DNA of 14,813 nt, taken from Pelagophyceae sp. CCMP2097 (taxonomy: Eukaryota; Sar; Pelagophyceae). This document shows positions 1-6,760 of this stretch, piece by piece (positions within the stretch are counted from its first letter, which is position 1; the number at the start of each line of letters is the position of its first letter). The notes beneath the pieces were generated by a model. The model had not been told where the DNA came from. It searched no databases and saw only the letters and a list, made by a program, of their open reading frames with translations. The translations under genes were made by a program, and so were the position numbers. The stretch lies in the NCBI GenBank assembly GCA_026770575.1, contig MU657339.1:2329-17141 (forward strand), in the 5' to 3' direction.

Positions 1-595
1 CTGAGAAGACGCCGACCTTTAGCTAGGAAACGGCGACTCGACTGCCAGTTAGGACGGTAGTTGCACAGCCTCTGAAGACGCCGGGCCTTTGCCAGGGAAC
101 AGCGCCTCGACTCGCAGCCAGGACGGTAGTTGCACGGCCTCTAAAGGCGCCAGCCCTTTGCCAGGGAACGGTGCCTCTACTGACAGCCAGGACGGTAGTT
201 ACACCGCCTCTGAAGGCGCCATCCCTTTGACCGGTGAACTTAGGCTTGACTGACATCCAGGACGGTAATTGCAATGCCTCTAAAGGCGACAACCTTTTGC
301 CAGGGAACAGTGCCTCGACTGACAGCCAGGACGGTAGTTGCTACGCCTCTGAAGGCGCCGACCCTTTGCCACGGAACAATGCCCCGACTGACAGCCAGGA
401 CGGTAGTTGCACCGCCTCTTAAGGCGCCTACCCTTTGCCACGGAACAGCGCCTCGACTGACAGCCAAGACAGTAGTTACACCGCCTCTGAAGACGAAACC
501 CCATTTGCCACAGCACGGTGCCTCGACTTACAGCCAGGACGGAAAATTCACCGCCTCTGAAGACGCCGACCCTTTGCCAGGGAACAGCGCCGACT
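1..595. repeat. 69-bp minisatellite, about 8.6 copies, cut by left edge
   Basis: A conserved core, AGGACGGTAG (slightly altered in three copies), recurs at 51, 120, 189, 259, 328, 397, 466 and 536. The period is therefore 69 bp, with a one-base gain at the third-to-fourth and seventh-to-eighth steps. Because 69 is 23 codons, each copy encodes a 23-residue unit on the plus strand (core SQDGSCTASEGADPLPGNS) and another on the minus strand (core VSRGAVPWQRVGAFRG). In the plus-strand phase, stops occur in the first copies and after the fourth, and the two one-base gains shift the frame. The array starts outside the window. Confidence 0.93.
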
Positions 596-789
596 GTCCG
601 AAGCCCGGTTCTTTAATTGATCTTTTGGAATTCCTACCGTCCTGTGACTCTACAAGCTGGTTCGGGCATGAAACTGATATTGCATTGCGCCGTTTTTTGA
701 CAAAAATATTGCGACCTTCGACTGGAGCTTCCGGTGCCCGCGCAAGCACCCCAAGGAAAAGTCCGCGAGACATCTACTTTCACGATTGA
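274..789 (+). pseudogene. Decayed repeat-protein gene: 23-residue repeats plus unique C-terminal tail (hypothetical)
   Basis: The frame ending with a stop at 787-789 reads the last 23-residue repeat unit in the SQDG phase (from about 535). It then continues for about 65 codons of unique sequence containing SLIDLLEFLPSCDSTSWF and a basic, Ser/Pro-rich end (RKSPRDIYFHD). Earlier copies encode the same unit but lie in two other frames because of one-base gains, and the first copies contain TAG stops. I infer an old gene for a repetitive Ser/Asp/Gly-rich protein whose repeat part has lost its frame. I recognise no family. The start is not defined: the gene would begin left of the window, and 274 is only the first in-frame start of the open stretch. 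The alternative is an ordinary minisatellite beside a chance open frame. Confidence 0.35.
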
Positions 790-790
790 C

Positions 791-1283
791 CATCTCTTGC
801 AAAAGTTACAGCCGATTTTACACATACGTAGCTATAAACACACACCACATTTTCCTCAAATAGAGAGAAGAAACGCCCGTTTTTAAAAAAATACGGACCA
901 ATTGGAGCTTTTTTTAAGAACCTTCCCGCGGAATTTAGGCAAGTTATTCCAGAGGTTACTCGACGTAGCCGTCTTACAAACGGCCTTACGCGCCCATCGG
1001 CGGCGGGTGAACAAAAATCGGAGGTGCCCTTGGGTGTTAACGGCCGTCGCCAAAGTCGCCAAATCAATTTTCTCGGCCTATATAAGACGCGCCAAAGTTC
1101 ACCCTCCGGCGCTGGAGGCGTCTCGGCGCCCCGCATACGACCCCAGCAACTATACCTCCAAAGACGTTCTCAAATTTTCGCGAGAAATTCAGCAGTTTCA
1201 TGTCCGAACCATATTGTAAGCATAAATAAAACACCTCATGCCTTAAGCATGAAAGTGCGGGTCCACGCTGCCCCCATTTAATA
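791..1283. other. Unassigned interval, no gene supported
   Basis: Two plus-strand frames are open here: about 887-1219, with no ATG and ending in TAA at 1217-1219, and an overlapping frame to about 1281. A minus-strand frame is also open over 780-1136. None shows a known domain, and frames open in parallel on both strands argue against coding. An AATAAA lies at 1225-1230, six bases after the TAA, so a spliced last exon cannot be excluded. Confidence 0.4.
1079..1086 (+). promoter_or_regulatory. TATA-box-like TATATAAG
   Basis: A canonical-looking TATATAAG sits in GC-richer surroundings. No convincing coding start follows within 150 bases, and the kinase gene at 1895 is separated from it by a MITE. 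It could be a promoter remnant or a chance match. Confidence 0.25.
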
Positions 1284-1846
1284 GGGAGGTTCACTTTTTT
1301 TGAACAAGTTCAGAACTGGTTCAGAAAACGCAAATACGTTGTTCTGAACTGCTCTGAACTTGCTCGGAGTTCTGAACTCGGTGTTCTGAAATAGTTATGC
1401 CTTGCACATTGGAAAATACGGGGGTTGAACGGCGTTTATTGCGTGCCGCGGGGTCCGTCCCGGCGGCCGTCCTCGCTCCGTAGCGCACCGTTTTCGACGC
1501 GCCCGGGCGCGATCGACGCGCGCAGCCGCCGCGCGCTCGGCGCGACAAAAGCGCCGCCGAAGCGCGTCGCCCTTCGCGCCGCGCGCAGCGAATACAGATT
1601 CCGCTCGACACCCAAACAATTTCCGTGATAGCCTATCACAATTTCCGTGACCCAATGCAGTTGAGTGCAAATTCAACTTTTACTGCGTCGCGTTTGACGA
1701 TTTGTTCTCTGCAGGACACGTCAGCCTCACCACGAGAAGCGCACAGCACGGCCAGTCAGCCTTACAGCCAATAAATATTTTGAACAAGTTCTGAACTATC
1801 GCCTGAACTCTGAGTTCTGAACTTGTTCAAAAAAAGTGAACCTCCC
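1284..1846. mobile_element. MITE-1: 563-bp non-autonomous DNA transposon with 34-bp perfect TIRs and TA target duplication
   Basis: The first 34 bases (1284-1317, beginning GGGAGGTTCACTTTTTTT) are exactly the reverse complement of the last 34 (1813-1846). TA flanks both ends (1282-1283 and 1847-1848), which fits a TA target-site duplication as made by Tc1/mariner-type transposases. Both subterminal zones carry several GTTCTGAAC or GTTCAGAAC palindromes. The interior (about 1430-1610) is GC-rich with no credible protein, so the element is non-autonomous. Two perfect long TIRs suggest a fairly recent insertion. Confidence 0.9.
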
Positions 1847-1894
1847 TAATGAGACTTGTTGAGCCACTGATGTACATTTGTCTCCATTTTCGGA

Positions 1895-2524
1895 ATGGCG
1901 GCGCGGGGCCTGGTGGCGAGCCTGCTGCTGCTGCTGCGCGAGGCCGTGGGGCTGTCGGGCGCACCGCGCACGCAGCGACCGGCGCCGCACGTCGTGCTGC
2001 TCTGCGGCCTCCCCGGCTCGGGCAAGTCGACGCTGGCGGCGGCGTTCCGCGGCCTCGACTGGCGTGTCGTCTCGCAGGACGCGCTGGGCAGCCGCGGCGC
2101 CTGCGAGGGCGCCGTGCGGAAAGCGCTGCGCGCGGGCGACAAGGTGCTTGTCGACCGCTGCAACCACGACCCAAAGCAGCGCGCGCACTGGACCAAGCTC
2201 TACGCCACATACTGCGACGAGGAGCATTGGCCGCCAACGGGCGTCGACGTCGTCTGGCTCGACGTGCCGCTCTCGGAGTGCGAGCGGCGCGTCATGGGCC
2301 GCGCTGCGCACCCGACGCTGCCGCCGACAGAAGAGTCGCGCCGAGTCGTGCGCGGCTTCGAGGCCATGTTCAAGGCACCGAAAGCGTCCGAGGCGGGCGT
2401 GCGCCGCGTCGTCCGCGTTGACGCCGCAGTGCTTCGCGAACATTTTAGTGACGTCACCGCGCTCGCCAAAAGTCTCGCCGACGCCGCGTGCGACCGCAGC
2501 GCCGGCGCGCCGGGCAAGGACTAA
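1895..2524 (+). CDS. P-loop polynucleotide-kinase-like protein (AAA_33 / aprataxin- or PNKP-type kinase domain)
   Basis: This is a 209-residue protein. A hydrophobic N-terminus (LVASLLLLL at residues 6-14) could be a signal or organelle-targeting segment. Walker A is GLPGSGKST at 38-46. Then come W56 with VSQDALGSRGACE (59-71), VDRCNHDPKQRAHW (86-99), a Walker-B-like VVWLDVP (119-125), and CERRVMGRAAHPTL (129-142). This order is known from kinase domains in polynucleotide kinase-phosphatases, fungal and plant aprataxin-like proteins and tRNA-ligase kinases, which phosphorylate 5'-OH nucleic-acid ends. No phosphatase or HIT domain is present, so the substrate is an inference. The ATG is the first after an in-frame TGA 27 bases upstream and has G at +4. 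The frame is uninterrupted and needs no intron. A MITE ends 48 bp upstream of the ATG. Confidence 0.85.
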   Translation: MAARGLVASLLLLLREAVGLSGAPRTQRPAPHVVLLCGLPGSGKSTLAAAFRGLDWRVVSQDALGSRGACEGAVRKALRAGDKVLVDRCNHDPKQRAHWTKLYATYCDEEHWPPTGVDVVWLDVPLSECERRVMGRAAHPTLPPTEESRRVVRGFEAMFKAPKASEAGVRRVVRVDAAVLREHFSDVTALAKSLADAACDRSAGAPGKD

Positions 2525-2903
2525 GACACGATCCTCTAACCGCCTCAGTCGGCGGGCTCGCGAGTGGCAGCGCGGCAGAACGCGGCGCCGCCGGGGCACG
2601 TCGTCGACAACGGCGCGCTACGGCACTCTTCGTCGAGTACGGCGCGCTCTTCTCGCCGACGCGGCGCCGGGCTCGCTCGGTAATGGCGCGCTGTGCGCCG
2701 AACGGGCTAAATGGCTTTACGCCCTCGACGCCGATGGACGCACTGCCCCGGAGACGGCACGACGGCGACGCGGAGCAGAGCGCCCCTCCAGCGGCCGCCG
2801 AAGAGCTCCTCACTGAAGAACGACCGAGGCGCCCGCCCGAGGCTCGCCCAACGCAGCCGGAGGTGCCCCATACGACGCGTCGCCTTCTCATTACAAGATA
2901 ATA
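2525..2903. other. GC-rich 3' flank of the kinase gene, no gene supported
   Basis: Several frames are open on both strands, as expected for GC-rich DNA, but none has a recognisable motif. A short imperfect duplication is visible: CGTCGA plus four to five bases plus CGGCGCGCT occurs twice, about 33 bp apart, near 2599-2650. The interval probably holds the kinase 3' UTR and spacer. Confidence 0.5.
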
Positions 2904-3084
2904 GACAGGTTCACTTTTTCTGAACTGTTCAGAACTTGTTCGGAAAACGAAAATACACTGTTCTGAACTGCTCTGAACCTGTTCAAAAGGCCGGTTTCTG
3001 AACTCAAGTTCAGAATTTGGCGTTCTGAACTTGTTCAGAATCGTTCTGAACTGAGAAGACCCGCAAATGTAACTGTCTCAATTA

Positions 3085-3342
3085 GGGAGGTTCAGCAAAA
3101 AAAAAGTGCCAAAGAAAGTGGTAATAGATCCGTTCAACGGAAACTAGTACCGCATGGATGTATTTCCGGCCTATAGCTTTGTCACTTTTATTTCGGAAAG
3201 TGTCAAAGCGTGCCAAAGCTTTGGCACTTTCCGAAATAAAAGTGATAAAGCTATAGACCGAAAATACATCCATGCGGTACTAGTTTCCGTTGAACGGATC
3301 TATTACCACTTTCTTTGGCACTTTTTTTTTGTTGAACCTCCC
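3085..3342. mobile_element. MITE-3: 258-bp near-perfect hairpin (foldback) element nested in MITE-2
   Basis: Arms 3085-3209 and 3218-3342 are each 125 bases and differ at only about five positions, around an 8-base loop (3210-3217). Both strands therefore encode nearly the same 63-66 residue open frame, which is a by-product of the palindrome. The termini are GGGAGGTTCA, like MITE-1. The left flank is TA (3083-3084), while the right flank is TG, so one copy of the TA duplication is mutated or the end is slightly off. Each arm contains GATCCGTTCAACGGA, also present in the 9531-10675 unit. Confidence 0.92.
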
Positions 3343-3411
3343 TGTTGTTCATAACAAATTAATATAAAATAAAGTAAGTTTTTTTTCTTCAAATCCAGAT
3401 CAAGTTCGAAA

Positions 3412-3475
3412 TGCCCGCCGGCGGGGTTCGAACCGGCTCACCTAAATCCGGTGGGACGCTACTGCAATCGCCAGA
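3412..3475 (-). repeat. tRNA-derived SINE-like segment (A- and B-box remnants)
   Basis: On the minus strand, an A-box-like TGGCGATTGCAGTAGCG (about 3457-3473) is followed about 25 bases later by a perfect B-box core, GGTTCGAACC (3425-3434), which is the spacing of a tRNA gene. The acceptor stem does not pair and the anticodon loop lacks U33, so it is not a functional tRNA. It is probably a tRNA-derived SINE head or a tRNA pseudogene. A similar piece, GACTGAACACGCGATCA, lies at about 3509-3525. Confidence 0.5.
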
Positions 3476-3985
3476 ATAAAGTTGATAAAATGCCGCCGCT
3501 TCCGGGGACTGAACACGCGATCATCTTGATTGCGTTTCTTTGGCGAGGCCCTCGCCGTATTAACGTACGATTTCTGAAGAGTTTAGAAAAAGTGAACCTG
3601 CCTACTGGGACGATACGCCACATTGCCGATTGGCCACAATCCGAAGCCAAAAATCGATGTCCAAAAATTTATGGCGGCAAAATTTAAAAGTCCAAAAATG
3701 CCGACCGTCCGAACTGAACCCACGAAATCCCACATTGCCGACATGAAATTCCACATTGCCCACTTAAATTATGGGCGGCAGGCGCGGCCTTCGCCGTCGC
3801 AGGCCACCGCAAAAGATGCATCGAGCTGACCACGGGCGCGACGTCGCCATCGCGTCGACTCACGACATTTGTTTTGATGCAAATGGCGCAATTTGCGTCA
3901 ACTCGAAAATCGAAAATTTCAATTCAAAAATTCAGGAAGTCTAAAAAATAAATTGGTAGCAAATTGCCGATCCGAAATAACGAAC

Positions 3986-4047
3986 TGCGCATTGCCGTTA
4001 ATTTTTGCCGCAAGGACTGCGTATTGCCGTTAATTTTGCCGCAAGGA
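3986..4047. repeat. Two tandem copies of a 31-32-bp unit
   Basis: GCGCATTGCCGTTAATTTTT plus GCCGCAAGGACT is followed at once by the same unit with C to T at the fourth base and one T fewer in the T run. The copies are nearly identical, so the duplication is recent. Confidence 0.8.
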
Positions 4048-4261
4048 CCTGTCCGGCAACTTGGCGTATCGTTCCAGTAATCTCCAGTGAAGATCTCTCT
4101 TCTTGCCGAGGACATGGATCAAAAGAGCTTGCTTTCTAAATCACAAGAGCGCGCCAGAGGCACTCGGAGGGCCCGACTTCGAGCGAAGGATCCAGACAAA
4201 TCCCATCTCAATGCCCACGTAAATAATTGAAATTATTTAAACTTCGTCGCTGAATTTTGGG

Positions 4262-4300
4262 GCCGACCAGATTCGAACCCGCGATCACATTTTCATTCTA
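4262..4300 (-). repeat. B-box-like tRNA-derived remnant
   Basis: The minus strand reads GATCGCGGGTTCGAATCTGG, matching the tRNA T-arm/B-box consensus GGTTCGANTCC with one difference. A weak A-box-like stretch lies about 45 bases upstream on that strand. No full cloverleaf can be drawn. It is probably another tRNA-derived SINE fragment. Confidence 0.35.
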
Positions 4301-4483
4301 TGATGATTCCAATGAGGCTCCTGCTTGACCTCCAATCCCAATTGTAGCGATCGCATCAACCACCACTCGCCGAATCGGCCGGATTGCTGCCCTTTTCTCC
4401 AAAGGCGGAACCTCGCGGATTGACCCGGCGACAGACAGATACACAGACGACAGACAAAATTGTCCCTGGCAATCCTTCAATCA

Positions 4484-4548
4484 AAGGACCCGAAGAGCCC
4501 TTGCCGTAAACTGACGTTGATTAAACGGCAAGGACCCTTCGGGTCCTT
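4484..4548. repeat. 24-bp-arm inverted repeat (stem-loop)
   Basis: Arms 4484-4507 (AAGGACCCGAAGAGCCCTTG and four more bases) and 4525-4548 are reverse complements apart from a three-base mismatch, with a 17-base loop. I see no gene that it would terminate, so it is more likely a small foldback remnant. Confidence 0.75.
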
Positions 4549-5146
4549 AAAAAATCCACCCTTACCCCGGTTAAAGTCCATTTAAAACAACCCTAGTGGG
4601 GGGGGGCAAAGGCTTTTTTAAGCAGGACCCTCTTTTTGCGAGGGTTTTGGACCACAGTGTTTTGTGGGTACGTTATTTAAGGGGGTACGTGGGTACGTCG
4701 ACGGCCAGGAGCGGCGTGGGGTCTTAACGGTACGTGGGTACGTCGGTCCCGTCCCGGAAACTCCGCTTCGACGATGTTTGGAAAACCCGAACCGTCCGCC
4801 GAGGATTACGCCCCGTGCGCCCCCGATGCGGCCCTTGAGACGGCCCCTGAAACGGCCCCGGAGTGTGTCTTTGCTCCGTCTCAAAAAGGAATTCCTAGCG
4901 CGCGATATCCACGCATCGCGCAGCAGGATACAGAGCTCCCGTCGTCGAGCATCTCATAAAATTTGATGAAATCCCTCCAAATCAACGTTAAGGTAAACAC
5001 GGCGCCTCGGGGTACGTGGGTACGTCGGCCGCCAGTGGCGGCAGCGAAAGGTGGGAGTACGCGGGTACGTTCGAGGCCCATCAAAAAATACTGTGGTACT
5101 TACCCTCGCGAAAAAACGGGGTCCAGGGGCATTTTTCGATCAGAAA
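4549..5146. other. Unassigned interval; short open frames only
   Basis: A plus frame of about 60 codons from ATG 4774 (an Ala/Pro/Glu-rich product containing APDAALETAPETAPE) and an overlapping 100-codon frame over 4664-4966 are open, with no recognisable domain. A G run (4603-4610) and the repeat pair below are the only notable features. Confidence 0.4.
4684..5073. repeat. Pair of GTACGTGGGTACGT modules repeated 327 bp apart
   Basis: GGTACGTGGGTACGTCG starts at 4684, 4729 and 5011, with a diverged copy at 5056. The spacing is 45 bp within each pair, and the whole module of about 65 bp (4684-4746 and 5011-5073) is offset by 327 bp. The sequence between the paired copies is also similar (GGCCAGGAGCGGCG against CGCCAGTGGCGGCA). 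It could be a duplicated regulatory module or short terminal direct repeats of a small element. Confidence 0.7.
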
Positions 5147-5537
5147 GCCTCCGTTGGGCGGTAGGGGTTTTCTCAGAGCGCGCGGGCTCCGCGGAGGTCG
5201 GGAGTGGTGCGTTCGACGCGCGGCGTCGCGAGCCACAGTCTGTACCAAAAGCTTACCGCCGTCGGGCGCGCGCGCCGCGCGCACTGTGCGAAGAAGCTAG
5301 GAGAAAGTTGACAAAAAGGGATCGGGGCTTTTTTCGGAACACTTTAATTTCACTTTCCCTGACCCTACTTGTTAACTGTCCTCCGGCTTCTTCGCAAAGT
5401 GCGCGCGGGGCGCGCGCGACGGCGGCGGTAACGCTTTAGTAGAGACTGTAACTCGCATTACCGCGCGTCGAACGCGTCATTCCCGGCCTCCGCGGAGCCC
5501 GCGCGCGCTGAGAAAATCCGTACCGCCCAATGGAGGC
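5147..5537. repeat. Large foldback: about 175-bp inverted arms, 42-bp loop
   Basis: Arm 5147-5320 is the reverse complement of 5363-5537 with roughly 85% identity by eye. Shared blocks include TTTTCTCAG, GCGCGCGGGCTCCGCGGAGG, GCGTTCGACGCGCGG, TTACCGCC and GCGAAGAAGC. The loop is 5321-5362. No TIR-type ends or target duplication are evident and no protein is credible. It may be an older foldback element or an inverted duplication, more diverged than MITE-3. Confidence 0.88.
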
Positions 5538-5589
5538 AATCTGCCATTCCAGTGCCTTTGCTAAAAAAAAAAAAGAGTTAATCTCCCGT

Positions 5590-5932
5590 CGGTATCACCG
5601 ATGTTCATCTTAATCTCATCAGTGTCACGGAGGTCGATTTAATCGCAATAGAGTCACAACTACCGTACTATATGCAGATCGAACCGCTCGGCAGTCAAGA
5701 ATCCTCATCGATATCACCTGGGTTCATTTGAGTCCCATCGGTGTCACTCTTATCGATTTTATCCTAATAGAGTCGCGCAGGATCGTTTTATTTGCAGATT
5801 AAACCGCTCGGCACAGAAGAAACCTAATCGGTCTCTTTTTGATGCAATTGAAGTGAATCGGTAACACCCAAGCCTTTGCTTTTAATCGATACGGTATCAT
5901 CCGCCGGGTGATTTAATCCAATCGATGTCACT
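5590..5932. repeat. 30-bp periodic motif (RTCGRTRTCAC-like) with 120-bp higher-order unit
   Basis: Variants of CGGTGTCAC start at 5590, 5620, 5649, 5709, 5739, 5768, 5829, 5859, 5892 and 5923. The slots missing at about 5683 and 5803 hold ACCGCTCGG instead. Steps are 29-34 bp, and the four-slot pattern repeats every 120 bp (GCAGATCGAACCGCTCGGCA at 5674, near-identical at 5794). About 12 slots are seen. All frames contain stops. Confidence 0.85.
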
Positions 5933-6202
5933 TCTAAGCACAATAAGGCGCCTGGTTTGTAATGCAATGTTATAAAAATCACAGGATGTCCAGTCCCGAG
6001 GGACCTTCTCCTGGCTTTATCAGATCAACCAACACCCTCATGCCTCACTACTCAACCCTGGAAGGCATCATGGTGTGCTCCCCGGCGGGCGCGACGCTTG
6101 CGTTTATCCGCATCGTCGGCTCCGCCTACGCGGCGCGGACGGCGGCGCGCGCGCAAACATGAAACCAGCTCGGCGCCACAACCTTCACTATCGGGCATCA
6201 CG
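5933..6202. other. Spacer, nothing recognised
   Basis: A short plus frame (66 codons from ATG 5962) is open but has no motif and ends in the GC-rich zone before the minisatellite. I cannot support a gene here. Confidence 0.5.
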
Positions 6203-6655
6203 CTGGGCACGTCGCCCGTGCCCGCCCGACGGCGTAGCGGCAGGCCCGGTGCTCGGCCTCGCTGTGCGCCGCCTGGACCCGCTCGTGTCAATGTCGCCCG
6301 ACGGCGTCGCGGCGGGCTCGGCGCTCGGCCTTGACGTGCTGCGCCTGGGTCTGTGTGCCCACGTCGCCCGCCGGCGTCGCGGCGGACCCGGCGCTCGGCC
6401 TCGACATGCAGCGCCTGGACCTGCTCGTCCCCATGTTGTCTGACGGCGCGCGGCGGACCCGGCGCTTGGGATCGACGTGCACCGCCTGAACCCGCTCGTG
6501 CCCATGGCGCCTGACGGCGCGCGGCGGACCCGACGCACGGCCTCGACGTGCACCGCCTGGACCCGCTCGTGCCCATGGCGTCTGACGGCATCGTGGCGGA
6601 CCCGGCGCTCGACGTCGACGTGCCGCGCATGGACCTGCCCTGTCGCGGCACGGGT
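6203..6655. repeat. About 71-bp GC-rich minisatellite, roughly 6 copies
   Basis: The G(A/C)CGGCG landmark recurs at 6228, 6300, 6370, 6442, 6513 and 6584, so the period is 70-72 bp. Units share GCCTGGACCCGCTCGTGCCC, then GACGGCGNCGCGGCGGACCC, then a CTCGACGTGCA-type end. Because the period is not a multiple of three, no frame keeps a constant repeat. The 199-codon minus frame and the 122-codon plus frame over it are GC-driven. Confidence 0.88.
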
Positions 6656-6661
6656 ATGCTG

Positions 6662-6760
6662 CTGAGATAGCGCGTGGAGCGGGACTCTCGGTGACATACT
6701 CTTCCTCAACACGTTCATCCTTGCCGCGTTCTGAGATAGCGCGTGGAGCGGGACTCTCGT
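6662..6760. repeat. Direct duplication, 29 bp, 69 bp apart
   Basis: CTGAGATAGCGCGTGGAGCG plus GGACTCTCG occurs identically at 6662-6690 and 6731-6759. The copies lie just after the 71-bp array and may be a separate short tandem duplication. Confidence 0.85.

Larger units (their letters stand above)
2904..3602. mobile_element. MITE-2: diverged relative of MITE-1, interrupted by nested insertions
   Basis: The left end (GACAGGTTCACTTTTTCTGA) matches the reverse complement of the right end (near 3571-3602) at about 28 of 31 positions. TA flanks both ends (2902-2903 and 3603-3604). The left subterminal 150 bases align with the left end of MITE-1 and carry about eight GTTCTGAAC/GTTCAGAA-type sites. 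The hairpin element at 3085-3342 and a tRNA-like segment lie inside, so the ancestral element was roughly 440 bp or less. No coding capacity is seen. Confidence 0.8.
3605..4483. other. AT-richer non-coding interval with short repeats
   Basis: No credible gene is present. The word ATTGCCG recurs, as in CACATTGCCGATTGG and CACATTGCCGACATG. A tract with GACAGACAGATACACAGACG-like repeats lies near 4428-4456. The interval also contains a tandem duplication and a B-box-like site, listed separately. Confidence 0.5.

Noticed and set aside
1..595. CRISPR array interpretation of the 69-bp and 30-bp repeats
   Set aside because: There is no alternation of identical short repeats with unique spacers, no cas-like genes, and the window is eukaryotic in character.
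834..850. Third copy of the 9531-10675 terminal repeat
   Set aside because: Only the TAAACACACACCAC word matches; the palindrome and outer end are absent, so it may be chance.
1321..1676. Open frames on both strands inside MITE-1
   Set aside because: They are Arg/Ala-rich, overlap each other on both strands, have no motif and run into the TIR region; GC content explains them.
1796..2816. Longer open frames overlapping the kinase gene (267 codons minus, 312 codons plus)
   Set aside because: They are frame shadows, rich in Arg/Ser/Ala; only the 1895 frame carries Walker A and the other kinase motifs.
3412..3475. Functional tRNA gene
   Set aside because: The boxes are present, but the acceptor stem does not pair and the anticodon loop lacks the invariant U33.
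6052..6651. 199-codon minus-strand open frame
   Set aside because: It lies over the 71-bp minisatellite, whose period is not a multiple of three, and consists of Arg/Ala/Gly/Pro-rich codons expected from GC-rich DNA read in any frame.
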